Below are positions 12,301 through 46,760 of a stretch of 64,000 nt of DNA, piece by piece. The position numbers were made by a program, and so were the translations under genes. Source of the stretch: Saccopteryx bilineata (Eukaryota > Chordata > Mammalia > Chiroptera > Emballonuridae); NCBI RefSeq assembly GCF_036850765.1, contig NC_089490.1, positions 240,315,942-240,379,941 on the forward strand. The letters run 5' to 3'. Position 1 is the stretch's first letter. Each line of letters opens with the position of its first letter. The notes under the pieces are model-generated. The model saw only the letters and a program-made list of their open reading frames with translations, had not been told where the DNA came from and ran no database searches.

Positions 12301-15300
12301 CTGTCTGCCCTGCAGGCAGGAGAGGGCCGGAGGTTTGCCCACCTTTGCTTTGCAGGGCCTGACACAGGGTGGGTGCTCAACACGTATCTGCTGAGTAAGT
12401 GAAACCTGCCTCCCATGCGTAGAGTTAGAAACACTCAGGGGATACCGAATCCACCTGTGCACGCACATGTGCATATGCACCTCCCCGTGGGAAACACACG
12501 CAGCTCTGTGCTGACCAGGACACCCCCTCGAAGGTGATGCCCACTTTTCTTTGACTTCATTGGAATCCTCAATCCAAACCTGGCTTTTTGGTGGCTCTTC
12601 CAACACTCCTGGACCTCACTTGCCCTTCACATTCACTGTTCCAGGCATCCCATTTCTGAGTTCCACTTTCCCTCTACATACACAACCCTCTGCGCAGCTG
12701 GTCAGGTCACCCCTTCTATCTCGAGAAAGCTCACCTCCTCCTGGAAGGCCTCCTGGCTGTGCAACCCCCTAGGGGCTCTTTCAGTAGAGTGCACCCCGCC
12801 TCCCCAGTGGAGCCTGTGGGATCATGCCCTCTCGTCACTCTGGCTCTGTGACTAACTCCCCAAATTCGTTGCCGGTTTGGGTTATGATTCCCACAAGGGC
12901 AGTGACTTTGCGTATCTGTGTGACTTTGATGTTCTGGGTCCCGAGGGATCAGCTTAACTGAAAAGCTGAGGCTTCGCCTTGGACAATGAGATAGACACCC
13001 CTGCTCAGAGGGGTCATCCAAATGGCAGAGCCAGGAGTAACTATAACCAGGCCCATCTGGTTGGGAGCGTATAGCTTTGCAAGACAAGAGGCGTTGGAGG
13101 AGCCAAATGTCACAGGACCCTTCCATCTCTGCCCTCTGGGAGCCTGGGACATTAACCCTGGGGGGCCTTGCTCTGCCAAGCCGGGGCTGGAGGAGGAGGA
13201 GGGAGGCGGGGCCAGTGGGAGGGGCATCGGGAGGCCAAAAAGGCCAGGGTGACCTACATCTGTCCCAACACTGCCTGTCCACCACAGTCCCTCCAGGGAC
13301 TCTGACTGGGCTAAGTGGCTGGATACAAGGAGGAGGGAGCAGACAGGAGGCTGGAGGCCCACTGTGCACCCAGGTAAGTGGGCACAACCCACCTAGTGGC
13401 CCACCTGGGGTGGGGTTAGGGCACTGATGGAGATGCCTGAGCACTCTATAGTTTGACCATTTAAGAAAGGGCAGGCAGAGGACATGTGATTTGCCTGGGA
13501 CATCCCCTGGCAACCAGTGGTGCCCTGGGGTCCATGGTCACCTCTCCGGCCAGCTGTAGGACATTGGAGGAGGTAATCTCAAGGATCTCGTCCAGGTGCT
13601 CTGTCCTGCCCCTGATGTTCCGGGCTCTGCTTGGCTTAGCATGTGAAAGGATGACTGGGTTAGAGTTCTGACTAGCTGTCCAGAGGGAGGCCTTAGGGCC
13701 AGACTCGGGGCATTTTGCTGTGGCTAAGAAGTTGGAGGCTGCAAGAGCCCAGGATCCACAGGCTGAAGCAGCTGGTGAAGGCAGGGAGCCCTGGAGGCTG
13801 AAGGCTTGTTGGGAGAGAATGCAGTGAAGATGTTGCTGGGAAGAACCCGGGTTCTTCTCAAAGGGCGTATGGCACATGGAGACAAGGAGGCAGTTCCTGC
13901 TCCCACCCTCCAGTAGAGATCACAGTCCTTGATCTCTAACCTAGCCGAGCTCTTGCCTGTTCATCATTGACCTTGCACTAAATCTGGCTTCTTCCTGAAG
14001 AGAATGGAGACCCAGAGGGAGGGTAACATGGCTTAGCATGGGACCCCTCGGTCTCGCACATGGAGTTCTGCATCCCTGCCTTGCTGCTGGGACCTGTAGG
14101 CAGGAGGTTGGAGTACAGGACTGTGTTAGGGTTACCTCTTCATTATGACAAATGGCCGTGTGAGTAACTGAGCCGGTGGTCATGATGACAGGTGATGAAG
14201 GTGACAACTAAGAGACCTGCATCAAACTGCTCTGGGGTGGGGTCGTGGACAGGGCCAGGTGGCCGTGCTGGGCGTGGGGGACAGCGGCCCCTCTGCCAGC
14301 TTGGCGGCCACCCTCCATGCTGGCACTTCCTCGTGACTCCCGGCTGCACAGTGGCCATGGCACTGTGACCGCTTCAGAACGCCGTTGGCGCACCATGGCA
14401 TTCCAGCATGTCGGGGGGCAGTGGCTCAGCTGTTGAAGGAACGCCGTGGGGTCAGAAATGCCCATGAATGGGCAGCTGTGCAATGGAACACGTCACATGG
14501 GCAGGAATGTGCTCCATCACATGGGAGTCCAGTCTGAGGGCAGGGCTTTTTGGGCAGGAAATAGAGTCTCTGAAACGTAATGCTATGTCCATAGTCCAAC
14601 TGCACCAGAGGTGGGCTGGTTGGAGAACCCTTCCAAGATGTCTCCTCCACTCCAGTTCAGGGCTTCCATCGAGGTCTCTCGCCAGCCCAGAGCCCCCTTC
14701 CTCTCCTGGGGGGCACCCCTGCTGGATCACAATAGGTAGATACAACAAGAGGAAATCGGGACAGCAGCAGTGGTCAAAAGGCTGGAAGACACTTCTCCAC
14801 CTGATGTTATATTTCACTGGCCTCAGAGGGGGCAGATGGGTCTGTGGGGAGGAGAGCTTATGAACAACCAAGTGAGGGAATCCTCCACAGGGCTGGTGAC
14901 TGGAAGGATCCAGGCTGGCCGAGGTGGAAGGGAGAGACTGCTGGGTCCCCTCCACAGGAAGACCTGAGTTTGTCCCTAAGACAGTTACAGTCACAGTCAA
15001 GGGGGGCCTGGCCGTTAGAGCTGGAGACACCCTGGATGCCGGGAGCTTGCTCTCTTGAGGTTCAGGGGAGCTGTCTGGCTCTCTAATGGGTCATCGGGCC
15101 AGGGGTCCCAAGAGGAAGCCAGGCTATCAGCACAGAGGGCACAGCCTCATGTGTTTTCCTTAACCTAGGGTAACTGGGCAGCATCTGACCCCCCCTCCTG
15201 GTCTCTGGACATCGGTTTTGCTGGGGCCAGGAAATCACAGGAAACCAATCTTGCATTGGTGTTGTCAGTGGTGGTTAGACAAGCTCCCGGGGGCAGCAAC

Positions 15301-15441
15301 TGAATCACCCTGCCCCCATGATACTGGCCGATGCCTAGATGCTGAGGGAGGGACGTGAGGCCAGCCCACCTCCCAGAGGCAACTTCACCTCTGTTCTCAG
15401 AAGACCCTCGCCGCCCTCTGGAGCCGAAGAGGAGCCAGACC
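9301..15441. other. Non-coding DNA immediately upstream of the IGFN1 start
   Basis: No exon, RNA gene or clear TATA box was recognised. L2-like text occurs around 12620-12830 and a MIR/L2 tail near 12355-12400. Several 100-260-codon frames on the minus strand (for example 12731-13513) are proline/serine-rich chance frames in GC-rich DNA. A 5' UTR or promoter of IGFN1 should lie in the last part of this interval, but the sequence does not let me place its start. Confidence 0.5.
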
Positions 15442-37852
<22,411 letters not shown>

Positions 37853-38375
37853 CACCACCTCACCCTGAGTAGCTCTGCCTGGCCACATAACTGCAGACGA
37901 GGACTGACACCCAATGCCTCAGCCCTGACCCCCATACTGGCCTGGGGAGCCAGTCCCGAAGGATGGAGGACACTGCCCAGAGCCCCCGGTGACAAGAGGG
38001 AGGGGCATCTGGGGAGGTTCCAGCAGAAAAGCATGGAGTCCTTGAAGAAGAGGAGGAAGAATCGGGGACATTCGGCCCCCCGGCCCCAACCTATGTCACT
38101 GAACAGGATGACAGCAAGCCACTTCTCACAAGTTGGGCGTTTTTCTTGTCCACGCAAGGAGACCCAGGGAGAACCTGCCTGCAGAGTAGAGGCTCGGTCC
38201 TCGGCTCCTGAGCCGGGACCCTTCGGGGGAAGAGCTGTGGTCACAGCAGGGAGGAGACAGCAAGGGAGTTCAGAGGCCCTGGGTGGAGACGAGGGTCGGG
38301 AAGGCACAAGTGTGTGCAGAGAGGGGACTGCTTTCTGTGCTTTTCCTCATTAAAAGATTAGGCCAATGTAGGCAC
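37853..38375 (+). terminator. IGFN1: IGFN1 3' UTR with poly(A) signal
   Basis: A single-exon 3' UTR of about 500 bases is implied. An ATTAAA hexamer lies at 38349-38354, and a GT-rich stretch (ttggtgtgttgg) follows at about 38399-38411, the usual downstream element. No AATAAA lies between the stop and this site. The exact cleavage point is inferred to be 15-25 bases after the hexamer. Confidence 0.6.
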
Positions 38376-41300
38376 GTCAGATGCAAACCGATTGGATGTT
38401 GGTGTGTTGGAAGACAGAGCAGAGCTTTTAGCCCGGGCTCCTTGGGTGGGGCGGGGGTTCCGGGTTGTGCAAAGAATCAGGTCAGAATCGGGCTGACAGC
38501 CAGGCCAGAACAGGCCATGGCGGGAGGGCCGCCCTGCTCCTAGGCCGTGTGTTTCCAGTGTGCTCCGGCCGTGCTGGGCCTGGGCCGCCCCCCATGTTTC
38601 AGGCATGTGCGTCTCCCCAGCTGTGCTCCTCTGTCCCAGGGTGACGGTGACGGGCACAGCAGGCAGCTCACAGCTTGGGCTGCAGCCAGGAGCCTCCCCA
38701 GACCCTGTGAGGAGGGGAGGTGTGACTCCTGTCCTGAGATGGGCAGGGGGCAAGGGACAGGGAACAGGCAAGCCTCCTCTGAGTCCCCAGTATCAAGCGG
38801 CCTGCCACCCCAGTCTTGACCACCAGGTGATGCCACAGGCTCTAGAAGGTGGCAGAAGGAGGAATCTGGGGATGACCCAGAGGCATGGGCACAAGGAGGA
38901 GAACGGAGGGGGACTGGGGGCTGGTGGGGGCACCAGCAGACTCTCGTTCCCTCTGTGCTCTCCTCCAGATCTGTCTAAGGGAGCTTCCTGCTGGACACAG
39001 GAGCCCTGGACAGGCCTGGCTGAGGGACCTGGATAGCCCTCGCCCCTAGCCACCCTCCATGGTCCTCAGCCTGGGGTCTCCCAGAGCCAGGGCTCCATCT
39101 CTAGGCGTCCCTGGGAGGGTTTCAGAGTGGAGGTCAGGAGGCAGGACACTTGGAGGGCTGGCGTCTTGGACAGCCTGTTGATGTCCCAGCCTGGGGTCAG
39201 GACAGTGAGTGGGACCTGCAGGGCCCAGGCTGACAGGTCCTCTCCTGCTGCTTGGCTAGCTTACCTCTCTTCAGCATCACCATCCCTCCTGGACCTTAGC
39301 CAGATACTAGACTGCCCCCCACCCTGGCTTGCTGGACACAAGATGCCAGGCCCAGAGCAGACCCTCCCCTCTTCTTCCCGAGTCCAAACCTGGGGTCTCC
39401 CTGAGGTCAAGGGGTGGTGCAGGGGCACAACCAGGGTGAACCCCCTCAGGGATGGGGTTCAGATGGCATGGAAAGGTGGACTGCAGAGTGTTCCGTCAAG
39501 GATGGGGTGCAGCCATGACCAAAAAGGAGTGAACATGGCTGGTGGGAGGGGACACTGAGGCCGGACCTGGCCAGGGGCTCACACCATCTGCTGGACAGAT
39601 GAAGGGGCCCTTTCTCTCGCCCTTGCCCACCTCAGCTGGGAGACGGCAGGCCAGCCAGGAGGGAGGACCCCAGGGTGTGGCTTTGGGCTGCTGATAGCAC
39701 TGTTGCATCCTAGGACATAGTGTCCCGGGTGAAGTCCTGGGATGTGGGGCGCCGACTGGGCCCAGGCTCCAGAGGGTGGGGCCCCCAAGGGCAGGGGACA
39801 GGTGCTTCTCCAGCACTTGGCAGCAGCCAATGCCGCCAGAGCACCCTGGCAGGAAATTGCCCGCACACAGCCTTTGGGAAAGCTCCGCCCAGCGCAGTGA
39901 TGGCATCCGCCCTGGGCCGCTGCTGCCAGCTCCAGCCTCCCCGGAGGGTAGCCTTTTCTGGCCCACCAAGCCCCAGACCCCGCAGCCCACTCTCACAGTC
40001 CTCTGTGGAGCTCTCCTACTGTGGGGACGCTCCTGAAACTCAGCCCTGTCCCTCTGTCCCCCTCCTCGACTTCCCAGCCCCACGAACAGCCCCCATACCC
40101 AGAGGCCTGTGCTCCAGGCTGGGGTCCCAAGGACACCCTCTTGGATCAGACTGGGCCATGGAGTTGATGCACAGGAGTCCCTAAGGCAGGATCCTGCCCC
40201 GACACCCCCCCCTTCCAGTTGTCCCTCCTCAGGGGACCCGCCAGGACCACGGCCCAGGAGCAGGTCTGACACCCACAGTGCAGTAGACTTGGGTGCCCCC
40301 CCACTCTGTTGTCCTGTTCGTCTCTGCCGGCAGCCTCAGCCCAGACAGTGCACTCTTAGTCCAAAGGCTAGAGCAAACGCCTGTGCTGGATCATCGGCAG
40401 GGGCAGCAGGGCCCCAGATGGACGGCCTTCGCTCTGATGGCCCTGCAGGCACAGGCAAGACCCACCCTCCGCCCTCCGCCCTCTGCCCTCCACCCTCCAC
40501 TTCTCAGCTAGCTGGGGAGGGAAAGGCCCCAGTTCTGCTGAGTTTACCAGTTTCACTCTCCCTAAGAGGTTTTGTTTTCTTAATGAGGGAGTTGGTCCCT
40601 GAGTGGCCCTTCTTGGCACATCACCAGCCCCTGGGGCTTGAGCCTGCCCGGGGGGGGGGGGGGGGGGGGGGGGGGCTCTGGTGGGAGGGTGCCAGCCTCC
40701 CCCTGCAGCTGGGGGACTGGGCTTGTCATGTTGCCAGAAGGCAGGTCCTATCGGGCACATTATGGTAGTTACATGAGAGTAAGAAGGGCAGGAGGCAAGT
40801 TGGGCACAGGGAGGTGGGGTAGGGAATTTGCGGTTTCCAATCCCCTGCCCCGGGCATGGCCTCGCCCCGGCAGTGGCCCCCCAGGAGCCCTCTTATTATG
40901 GAGCCAAAAAAAGCTGCCTGTCCCCCCCCTCCCCCGCCCAGTGGCAGGCCCAGCTGGCTGTGGGGTCTGGATGCCCTGGAGGAGTGCTCCCTGGGGGACT
41001 TTCCCCACATCTAAGCCTGGGAGGCTGCAGGGTGGGGGAGGCACAGCCTGAGGAGAGCTGGCTGTCGCCTGGGCAGCCGCACCTGCCCACCCCCTGCCTG
41101 CGTCAGGGGAGCTGTCTGCGCTCGCTCTGGCTTCCCAAGCGATGAGACAGCGCCCAGCCTGCCGCCCCAGCTACTGGCAGCTCACACCCTGTCGTTGGGG
41201 GCAGCCCAGTCCCTGGGGGCTTCCCAGAGACCTGTGCTATGCATGCCTTGTGGCTGCCCCCAATGTCCCCAGCCAGCAGTGGCCCTCGGGAGGAGGGAGA

Positions 41301-41671
41301 CCCACTGGAGGAGGACTGTAGGGACATGGAGCTGCAGGTGGACAAACCCTCCCTCTGTTCTCAGCCTCACAGCCAGGCCCTGAGGGTGGGGCTGAGGACC
41401 AGAAAGGGACTGGGGGGGGGGGGGCAGTGAGCCTGGCCCCGTGGGGGGGGGGGGCGGAGCAGCCCCTGCACTGGAGCGAGGCCTGTGTGGGGCAGATTCT
41501 GGGAAAACATGCAAACACAGGTGGGGGGTCTGGCCTCGGCTTCTGGGCTAGAACCAGCTCGTCACCCCATCAGGGCCCCGGCTAGGACAAGGAGCCACCT
41601 GTCTCCACGCCGCCATCCAGTCTTCCAGGCTGCCTCTGTGCCCGTGGCTGCCCATGTTCCTCATTCCCTCC
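38376..41671. other. Intergenic DNA downstream of IGFN1
   Basis: GC-rich, no exon or RNA gene recognised. It contains the long G homopolymer at 40650-40675 and two shorter ones at 41412-41424 and 41443-41454. Frames of 130-260 codons here (for example 39496-40272 minus) are Pro/Ser/Gly-rich and show no domain text. Confidence 0.55.
40650..40675 (+). repeat. Poly-G homopolymer, 26 G
   Basis: Twenty-six consecutive G. The length is likely to be uncertain because homopolymers this long are poorly resolved by most platforms. It is capable of quadruplex formation. Confidence 0.95.
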
Positions 41672-42193
41672 CTCTAACCTTTTTTGGGCCACGAACCAGT
41701 TTAATGTCAGAAAATATTTTCACGAACCGGCCTTTAGGGTGGGATAGATAAATGTATCACGTGACCGAGACAAGTGTCAAGAGTGAGACTTAGGCCTGAC
41801 CTGTGGTGGCGCAGTGGATAAAGCGTCAACCTGGAATGCTGAGGTCGCCGGTTCGAAACCCTGGCTTGCCTGGTCAAGGCACATATGGGAGTTGATGCTT
41901 CCAGCTCCTCCCCCCTTCTCTCTTTCTGTCTCTCTCTCCTCTCTCTCCCTCTCTGTCTCTCTCTCCTCTCTAAAAATGAATAAATAAAATTAAAAAAAAA
42001 AAAAGAGTGAGACTTAGATGGATGTAACAGAGGGAATCTGGTCATTTATTAAAAATAAAACATCGTTCAGATTTAAATATAAATAAAATGGAAATAATGT
42101 AAGTTATTTATTCTTTCTCTGTGGACTGGTACCAAATGGCCCACGGACTGGTACTGGTCTGCAGCCCGGGGGTTGGAGACCACTGCTCTAACC
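41672..42193. mobile_element. hAT-type non-autonomous DNA transposon, split by a SINE
   Basis: The right end reads 'ggcccacggactggtactgg', then 'cagcccgggggttggagacc', ending ACCACTG, the reverse of a CAGTGGT hAT terminus. The left part has 'ttttgggccacgaaccag' and 'acgaaccggccttt', the mirror text. The 8-mer CTCTAACC stands at both outer edges (41672-41679 and 42186-42193), as expected of an hAT target duplication, though the left terminal 15 bases are degraded. Bases 41794-42017 are a later SINE insertion and its duplicated target. No transposase frame. Confidence 0.6.
41794..42002 (+). mobile_element. Young tRNA-derived bat SINE, short form, nested in the hAT element
   Basis: Head 'gcctgacctgtggtggcgca' with A box, then the B box 'ggttcgaaaccctgg', 'acatatgggagttgatgctt', a CT-rich stretch, and an 'aatgaataaataaa' tail with A run. 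It is flanked by a perfect 15-bp target duplication AAGAGTGAGACTTAG at 41779-41793 and 42003-42017. Confidence 0.92.
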
Positions 42194-44510
42194 TATCCCC
42201 CTTGATAAGTTTATCAACCTCTGAAGCACATTTTGCATACAATCAAAGGCACGTCCCTCAAGCGCACACTTAGATAAATTTTGATCAAGGTATAGAAATG
42301 GGGACACAGTACCTGCCCCTATCCCAAGAGTCCTCCGTGTGGAGCCACCTGCTGGCAGGGTCTCTGTCCTGACTGCTTTTGTTCCTCCACCTCCTCCAAC
42401 CTCTGCACCAGGAGCAGCCTTCTCTTAATTAAGGTGTTTTCCCTGCACTTGCCCTGGAAGAGGGTTCTCTGGGGGTCCTGGTTGTGGCAGAGGCTCCCAT
42501 GGGCTTAAGACAGCCCTGCCGAGCTCCAAGGGGCCAGGCTGAGTCTGCTCACCCTGGTCTCCGAGCTCTGCCCACAGCTCAGAGCTCCCCTCACCCTGGC
42601 ATGATGTCTACCTGGCCCACAGGGTCCGGGAAGCGGGGAGCTAGGGAACTGAACACCCTGCTCTTTCCCGGGGCATCGACAGCGAGGCTGGAGTTCAAAC
42701 ATTGCCCAGGACCCCCATGTGTTAGCAGCCCCCGCTCCAGACCCACCCTTGTTAGGCCATCACCGAGGGTCAGACACATTCCTTGTGTCTGCTGTCCAGG
42801 TGCTGATCACCTGGGCTGGCGAAACCCAGATACAGCAAGGTCACTGGCTCAGAACCCAGCCCATGGGTTGTGGGTCCCAAGGCCCAGGCGAAACCCAGAT
42901 ACAGCAAGGTCACTGGCTCAGAACCCAGCCCATGGGTTGTGGGTCCCAAGGCCCAGGTCTCAGCGGTAGATGAGGAAGACTGAGGCCACTTTATTGCCAC
43001 TTGCTAGGTAATTAATGACTTAATGATGCTGGGAGGCCAAAGGAGCCACGCGTGGCCTCTGAGAGTATGACCCTGCTAGAGACTGGAGCCTCCATGCCCC
43101 GAGGGCCCAGTGGGTGTACTCACCACCATGACCTCTGTCTGCTCTGTGGCTTCGGTCTCCCTGGCCTCTCCTCTTGTGGGCCTGGGGACCTCCATGGAGG
43201 AGCTGCTGCTCAGCCAGGCACTGCCCAGGCGGGGGCTGGTCCCAGAGACCAGGAGTCATTGCCCCCTGCCCCGTCCAGCCTCCTCACCCTTAGGCTCTCT
43301 TTCTGATGGCAGTCCCTGTCATGTGACTCCCACCTCAAGATCTTTCGTCACACACAGCCCTGGGAGTGCCATTCGGCTTCTGCCTGGGAGGCCAGATCCC
43401 AGCACGGCAGGTTGGCTCCCTACTGCACTGGGTCCACATCTGTCCTGTGCTCTGTGCTCTGTGCTCTGTGCCCTGTGCTCTGCCTGTCCTCTCCTCTACT
43501 TACTTTCTCTCTCTGGCCTCAGTCCCTCATCTATAAAATGGATGTGATACTACGTACCCTGCAGAACTTGGAAGGTTCAGGAAGATGACCCATAAATCAC
43601 CTGGCCAAACACATGCTCTACAGTCTTGCTCCTTTTTCTCAAGGTCCAGCTCCAACCCCACCTCCTCCCACTCCTCCCGTATCCACAACCTGTGGTCAGC
43701 CGTCCACCGAGCTCCGAGGAGGAAGCGACGCGTTCCTTCCACAGCCCGTGGCACCTGCCCTCTCTGCTCTAGGACTCACCTTTGGCTGCATTTATGGGAG
43801 GCTTTTCTTTTTCCAGATCATGAGTTAAATGATTTTTTTTAAATCAAAATGGCACAGGCTTATTATAAAAATTCAAATGACATAGAAATCTACCAGTAGA
43901 AAGTAAGATGTCACCCCAGCCGCACTGCCCAAAAATGACCAGCGTGGATATTTGGTGAGCCTGAGTCTTCAGGTGTCTCTAAGCAGCAACCCAGACTGGA
44001 GGCAGATAAACAGGACAAGCAGAATCAGTGTATAAGAGTGGGATTCTGTGTTCCATGCTTTTAAAATATGGAAACAGTTACATTTATTTGTACTTGTAAA
44101 ACAAAAAGAAAAAGAAAGCTGAAGGCATGATTCTGTCTTGGAAAAAATGTTTCTTAAGCACAAGAGACATTTGTACCTGTAAGATCCCTCCAGAGATAAG
44201 AGAATAAATGATTTTTCAAAATCCATTTCAAGCGGTGTAGTCATTGATTTAATAATAATAATAAAAACTATGCTTTTATCATAGATGGTACGGCAGACTC
44301 TCGGCTCTGACAGTTGGGTGATTAGCACCCTGCATTACGTTCCTTCCTTTGTGCATCCATCTGATTTTTCTTGCTTACAGAATAATAGGGGGAGTTTTAA
44401 ATGTTTGTAATCTGCTGGGTAACAACTCTATCCACCGGTCCTTTTTTCTCTGAGATCTCTCTTTCTGAGTTCTTCTGCTTGAATTGTTCTTGGTTTTCTG
44501 ATTCTTATCA
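42194..44510. other. Intergenic DNA
   Basis: No exon or RNA gene recognised. It holds a 69-bp tandem duplication (42821-42958) and a short CTCTGTG repeat near 43450-43483. From about 43830 the sequence turns AT-rich and looks like unassigned old repeat DNA. Confidence 0.5.
42821..42958. repeat. 69-bp tandem duplication
   Basis: Bases 42821-42889 and 42890-42958 are the same 69-mer (starting GAAACCCAGATACAGCAAGG) with only the last base differing. Such identity in non-coding DNA implies a recent event. Confidence 0.97.
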
Positions 44511-44525
44511 TCCCCTAGTATTTTT

Positions 44526-44700
44526 TTTTAATTTTTTTTATTTATTCATTTTTAGAGAGGAGAGAGAGACAGAGAGAGAAGGGGGGAGGAGCTGGAAGCA
44601 TCAACTCCCATATGTGCCTTGACCAGGCAAGCCCAGGGCTTTGAACCGGCAACCTCAGCGTTTCCAGGTTGACGCTTTACCCGCTGCGCCACTACAGGTC
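44526..44700 (-). mobile_element. Young tRNA-derived bat SINE, short form
   Basis: Same family as 41794-42002, reversed: poly-T/AT tail first, then 'gcatcaactcccatatgtgc', and the tRNA head at the right end. Perfect target duplication TCCCCTAGTATTTTT at 44511-44525 and 44701-44715. The last few bases of the usual head (CCTGA) are missing or altered. Confidence 0.9.
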
Positions 44701-44715
44701 TCCCCTAGTATTTTT

Positions 44716-45490
44716 AAAGCAGGCTCTTGGGGATGCCTCTGTGGGTCCCTGGTCCGGTCCTTTGTCTCTGTATTTTGTGGACGTCACTTCATGGTCTTCC
44801 GTCATCAATGGTGGGAAAGTCCAAGGCTAACCTGAGTCTTCCCTCTTGTAATGAATAACCTGATTCTCTCTTCCCGGATGCCTGGGAAATTCTTTAGAGT
44901 TTGAAGTCCAATAACTTAGTCTGTGCCCCAACGTCAGGTGTTCTCTTTTTCTGGGTTATCACGGGCCTCTTCCATTGGTAAATTCAGCCCTTCCTTCATC
45001 CAAAAGAAAACTTTTCTGCACCGTATCCCCGAATACCTTTTCTGTTTTCTTTGTTTGGCTTTCCACATTTAATAATATTAATTATCCTTAGGTCAGCTTT
45101 TCTTCCTTGTTTTTCATCCTCCAAACTCCTCTCTCCTCTTCAATTGCTTCTACCTCTCTCTCTCTCTCTCTCTCTCTTTTTCTCGGCATCAATTATAGTG
45201 TTTGGGAGCCTTGGTGCCCATTCTATATTCAGCCTCACTGTTGTTTCTAACCCTTTTATTATCACAGAAGCGATTTATTTAGTCCTCAGTTTGTCTCCCT
45301 AAGCCTCATGCTGTCTTCACCTCACCCAGTCATATGTAAACACTGTCTTCACTTCACCCAGTCGTACGATAATCTAGCCTGAATACATGCCGCATTAATA
45401 TGCTCTCTACAACACAGGAACGTGGGTGAGGAATCTGGTTCTGTTTTTAGCTCGGCAGGTTGTCTTCCAGGCTGGACTCTGTCTCCTTTT
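44716..45490. other. Intergenic DNA with (CT)n tract
   Basis: No exon recognised. A (CT)n tract of about 25 bases lies near 45155-45180. Composition is moderately AT-rich and resembles old LINE-type DNA, but I cannot name the family. Confidence 0.4.
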
Positions 45491-45856
45491 TTTTTTTTTT
45501 CCTGAAATTGGAAACGGGGAGGCAGTCAGACAGACTCCCGCATGCGCCCGACCAGGATCCACCCGGCATGCCCACTAGGGGGTAATGCTCTGCCCATCCA
45601 GGGCATTGCTCCGCTGCAACCAGGGCCATTCTAGCGCCTGAGGCAGACAGAGGCCATGGAGCCACCCTCAGCGCCTGGGCCAACTTTGCTCCAATGGAGC
45701 CTGGGCTGCGGGAGGGGAAGAGAGAGACAGAGAGGAAGGAGGGGGGAGGGGTGGAGAAGCAAATGGGCGCTTCTCCTGTGTGCCCTGGCCGGGAATCGAA
45801 CCTGGGACTCCTGCACGTTAGGCTGACGCTCTACCACTGAGCCAACCGGCCAGGGC
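45491..45856 (-). mobile_element. tRNA-derived bat SINE, long form
   Basis: Reversed copy of the family seen at 7615-7992: poly-T, 'gaggcagtcagacagactcc', 'cggcatgcccactagggggt', 'aactttgctccaatggagcc', then the head complement 'gagccaaccggccagggc' at the right edge. Flanks 'tctgtctcctttt' and 'tctgcctcctttt' form a target duplication with one mismatch. Better preserved than the 7615 copy. Confidence 0.88.
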
Positions 45857-46339
45857 TTCTGCCTCCTTTTTAAACACACCATGCCTCCCGTCTCCTGGCC
45901 CCCGTGGGTATTTTCATAGCTGCTGCGTTGTTTTTTATTTTTTTGCTTATGCTAACAGGAGCAGTGCTATCCACACCCTCTGTGAGCTTTGAAATAGAGC
46001 AGGTGAATCACATTTGTCCCCTATTGTTGCCTGGATTGCCTCATGCATGTAAATCTTGCCCTCCTGCCATCATTTTTCTAAGACAAAATCATGGCGTCCC
46101 AGAGACAAGAGCTCCGCTGTGTCCCCTGTGCACTGATGGGGACAGCCCTCTGTCCAGCCCAAAGCCAGTGCTTGTCTACTGTACATATAGCCCCACAGTG
46201 GCCTTCAAAAGTGGAACAGGGCTTAGGAGAGACCATGGTGGGACCAAGAATACAGAGGTCCAGGGGCTGTTCCAGGTAAGGGGAGCACATGCGTGAAGTA
46301 GTGGAGTTAGAAGAGAGAGAAGGGGCTCAGTATGACCCC
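45857..46339. other. Intergenic DNA
   Basis: No gene or named repeat recognised in this stretch. Confidence 0.4.
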
Positions 46340-46760
46340 AAAAAACATGCAAGCAGGCACTCAAACAGATGCCTGCACACCCAACGTTATTCACAACAAC
46401 CCAAAGGTAGAAGCAACCCGAGCTTCGATCCATGTGTAATTGGGCGAACAGAAGGAGGTCTGTACCAACATCAGAATATTACTCAGCCCGGAAAAGGAAG
46501 GAGGTGCTGAGACAGGCCAAAACGTGTGTGTGAGCCTGGAAGACATTACGTTCCATGAGATAAGCCAGTCACCAAAGAACGTGTACTGTGCGGGTACTGT
46601 GAATAGTGCAATTCAGAAAGACAGGGTGTCAGGTGGGTGGGCACTGGGGGTGGGGGAAATAACTCCCCGGTTATTTTTAATGAGGACAGAGTTTCTGTTT
46701 GGAGAGATGAACAGGTTCCCAAGACAATACCCAGGCTGGGACAGAGTTCTTACCACCACC
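46340..46760 (+). mobile_element. L1 LINE 3'-end remnant
   Basis: In order: 'cacccaacgttattcacaac', 'aaaggtagaagcaaccc', 'cagaatattactcagccc', 'gaagacattacgttccatga', 'gataagccagtcaccaaag', 'gacagagtttctgtttggag'. These are the degraded ORF2-end/3' UTR phrases of old mammalian L1. No open frame remains. Confidence 0.75.

Noticed and set aside
12731..13513. 260-codon minus-strand frame upstream of IGFN1
   Set aside because: GC-rich chance frame with Pro/Ser-rich text, no splice or promoter context, overlaps L2-like DNA.
39496..40272. 258-codon minus-strand frame after IGFN1
   Set aside because: No recognisable domain, overlaps equally long frames on the other strand; typical of GC-rich non-coding DNA.
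41794..42002. Functional tRNA gene (A and B boxes present)
   Set aside because: The boxes belong to a tRNA-derived SINE with an A-rich tail and target duplication; no tRNA cloverleaf follows.
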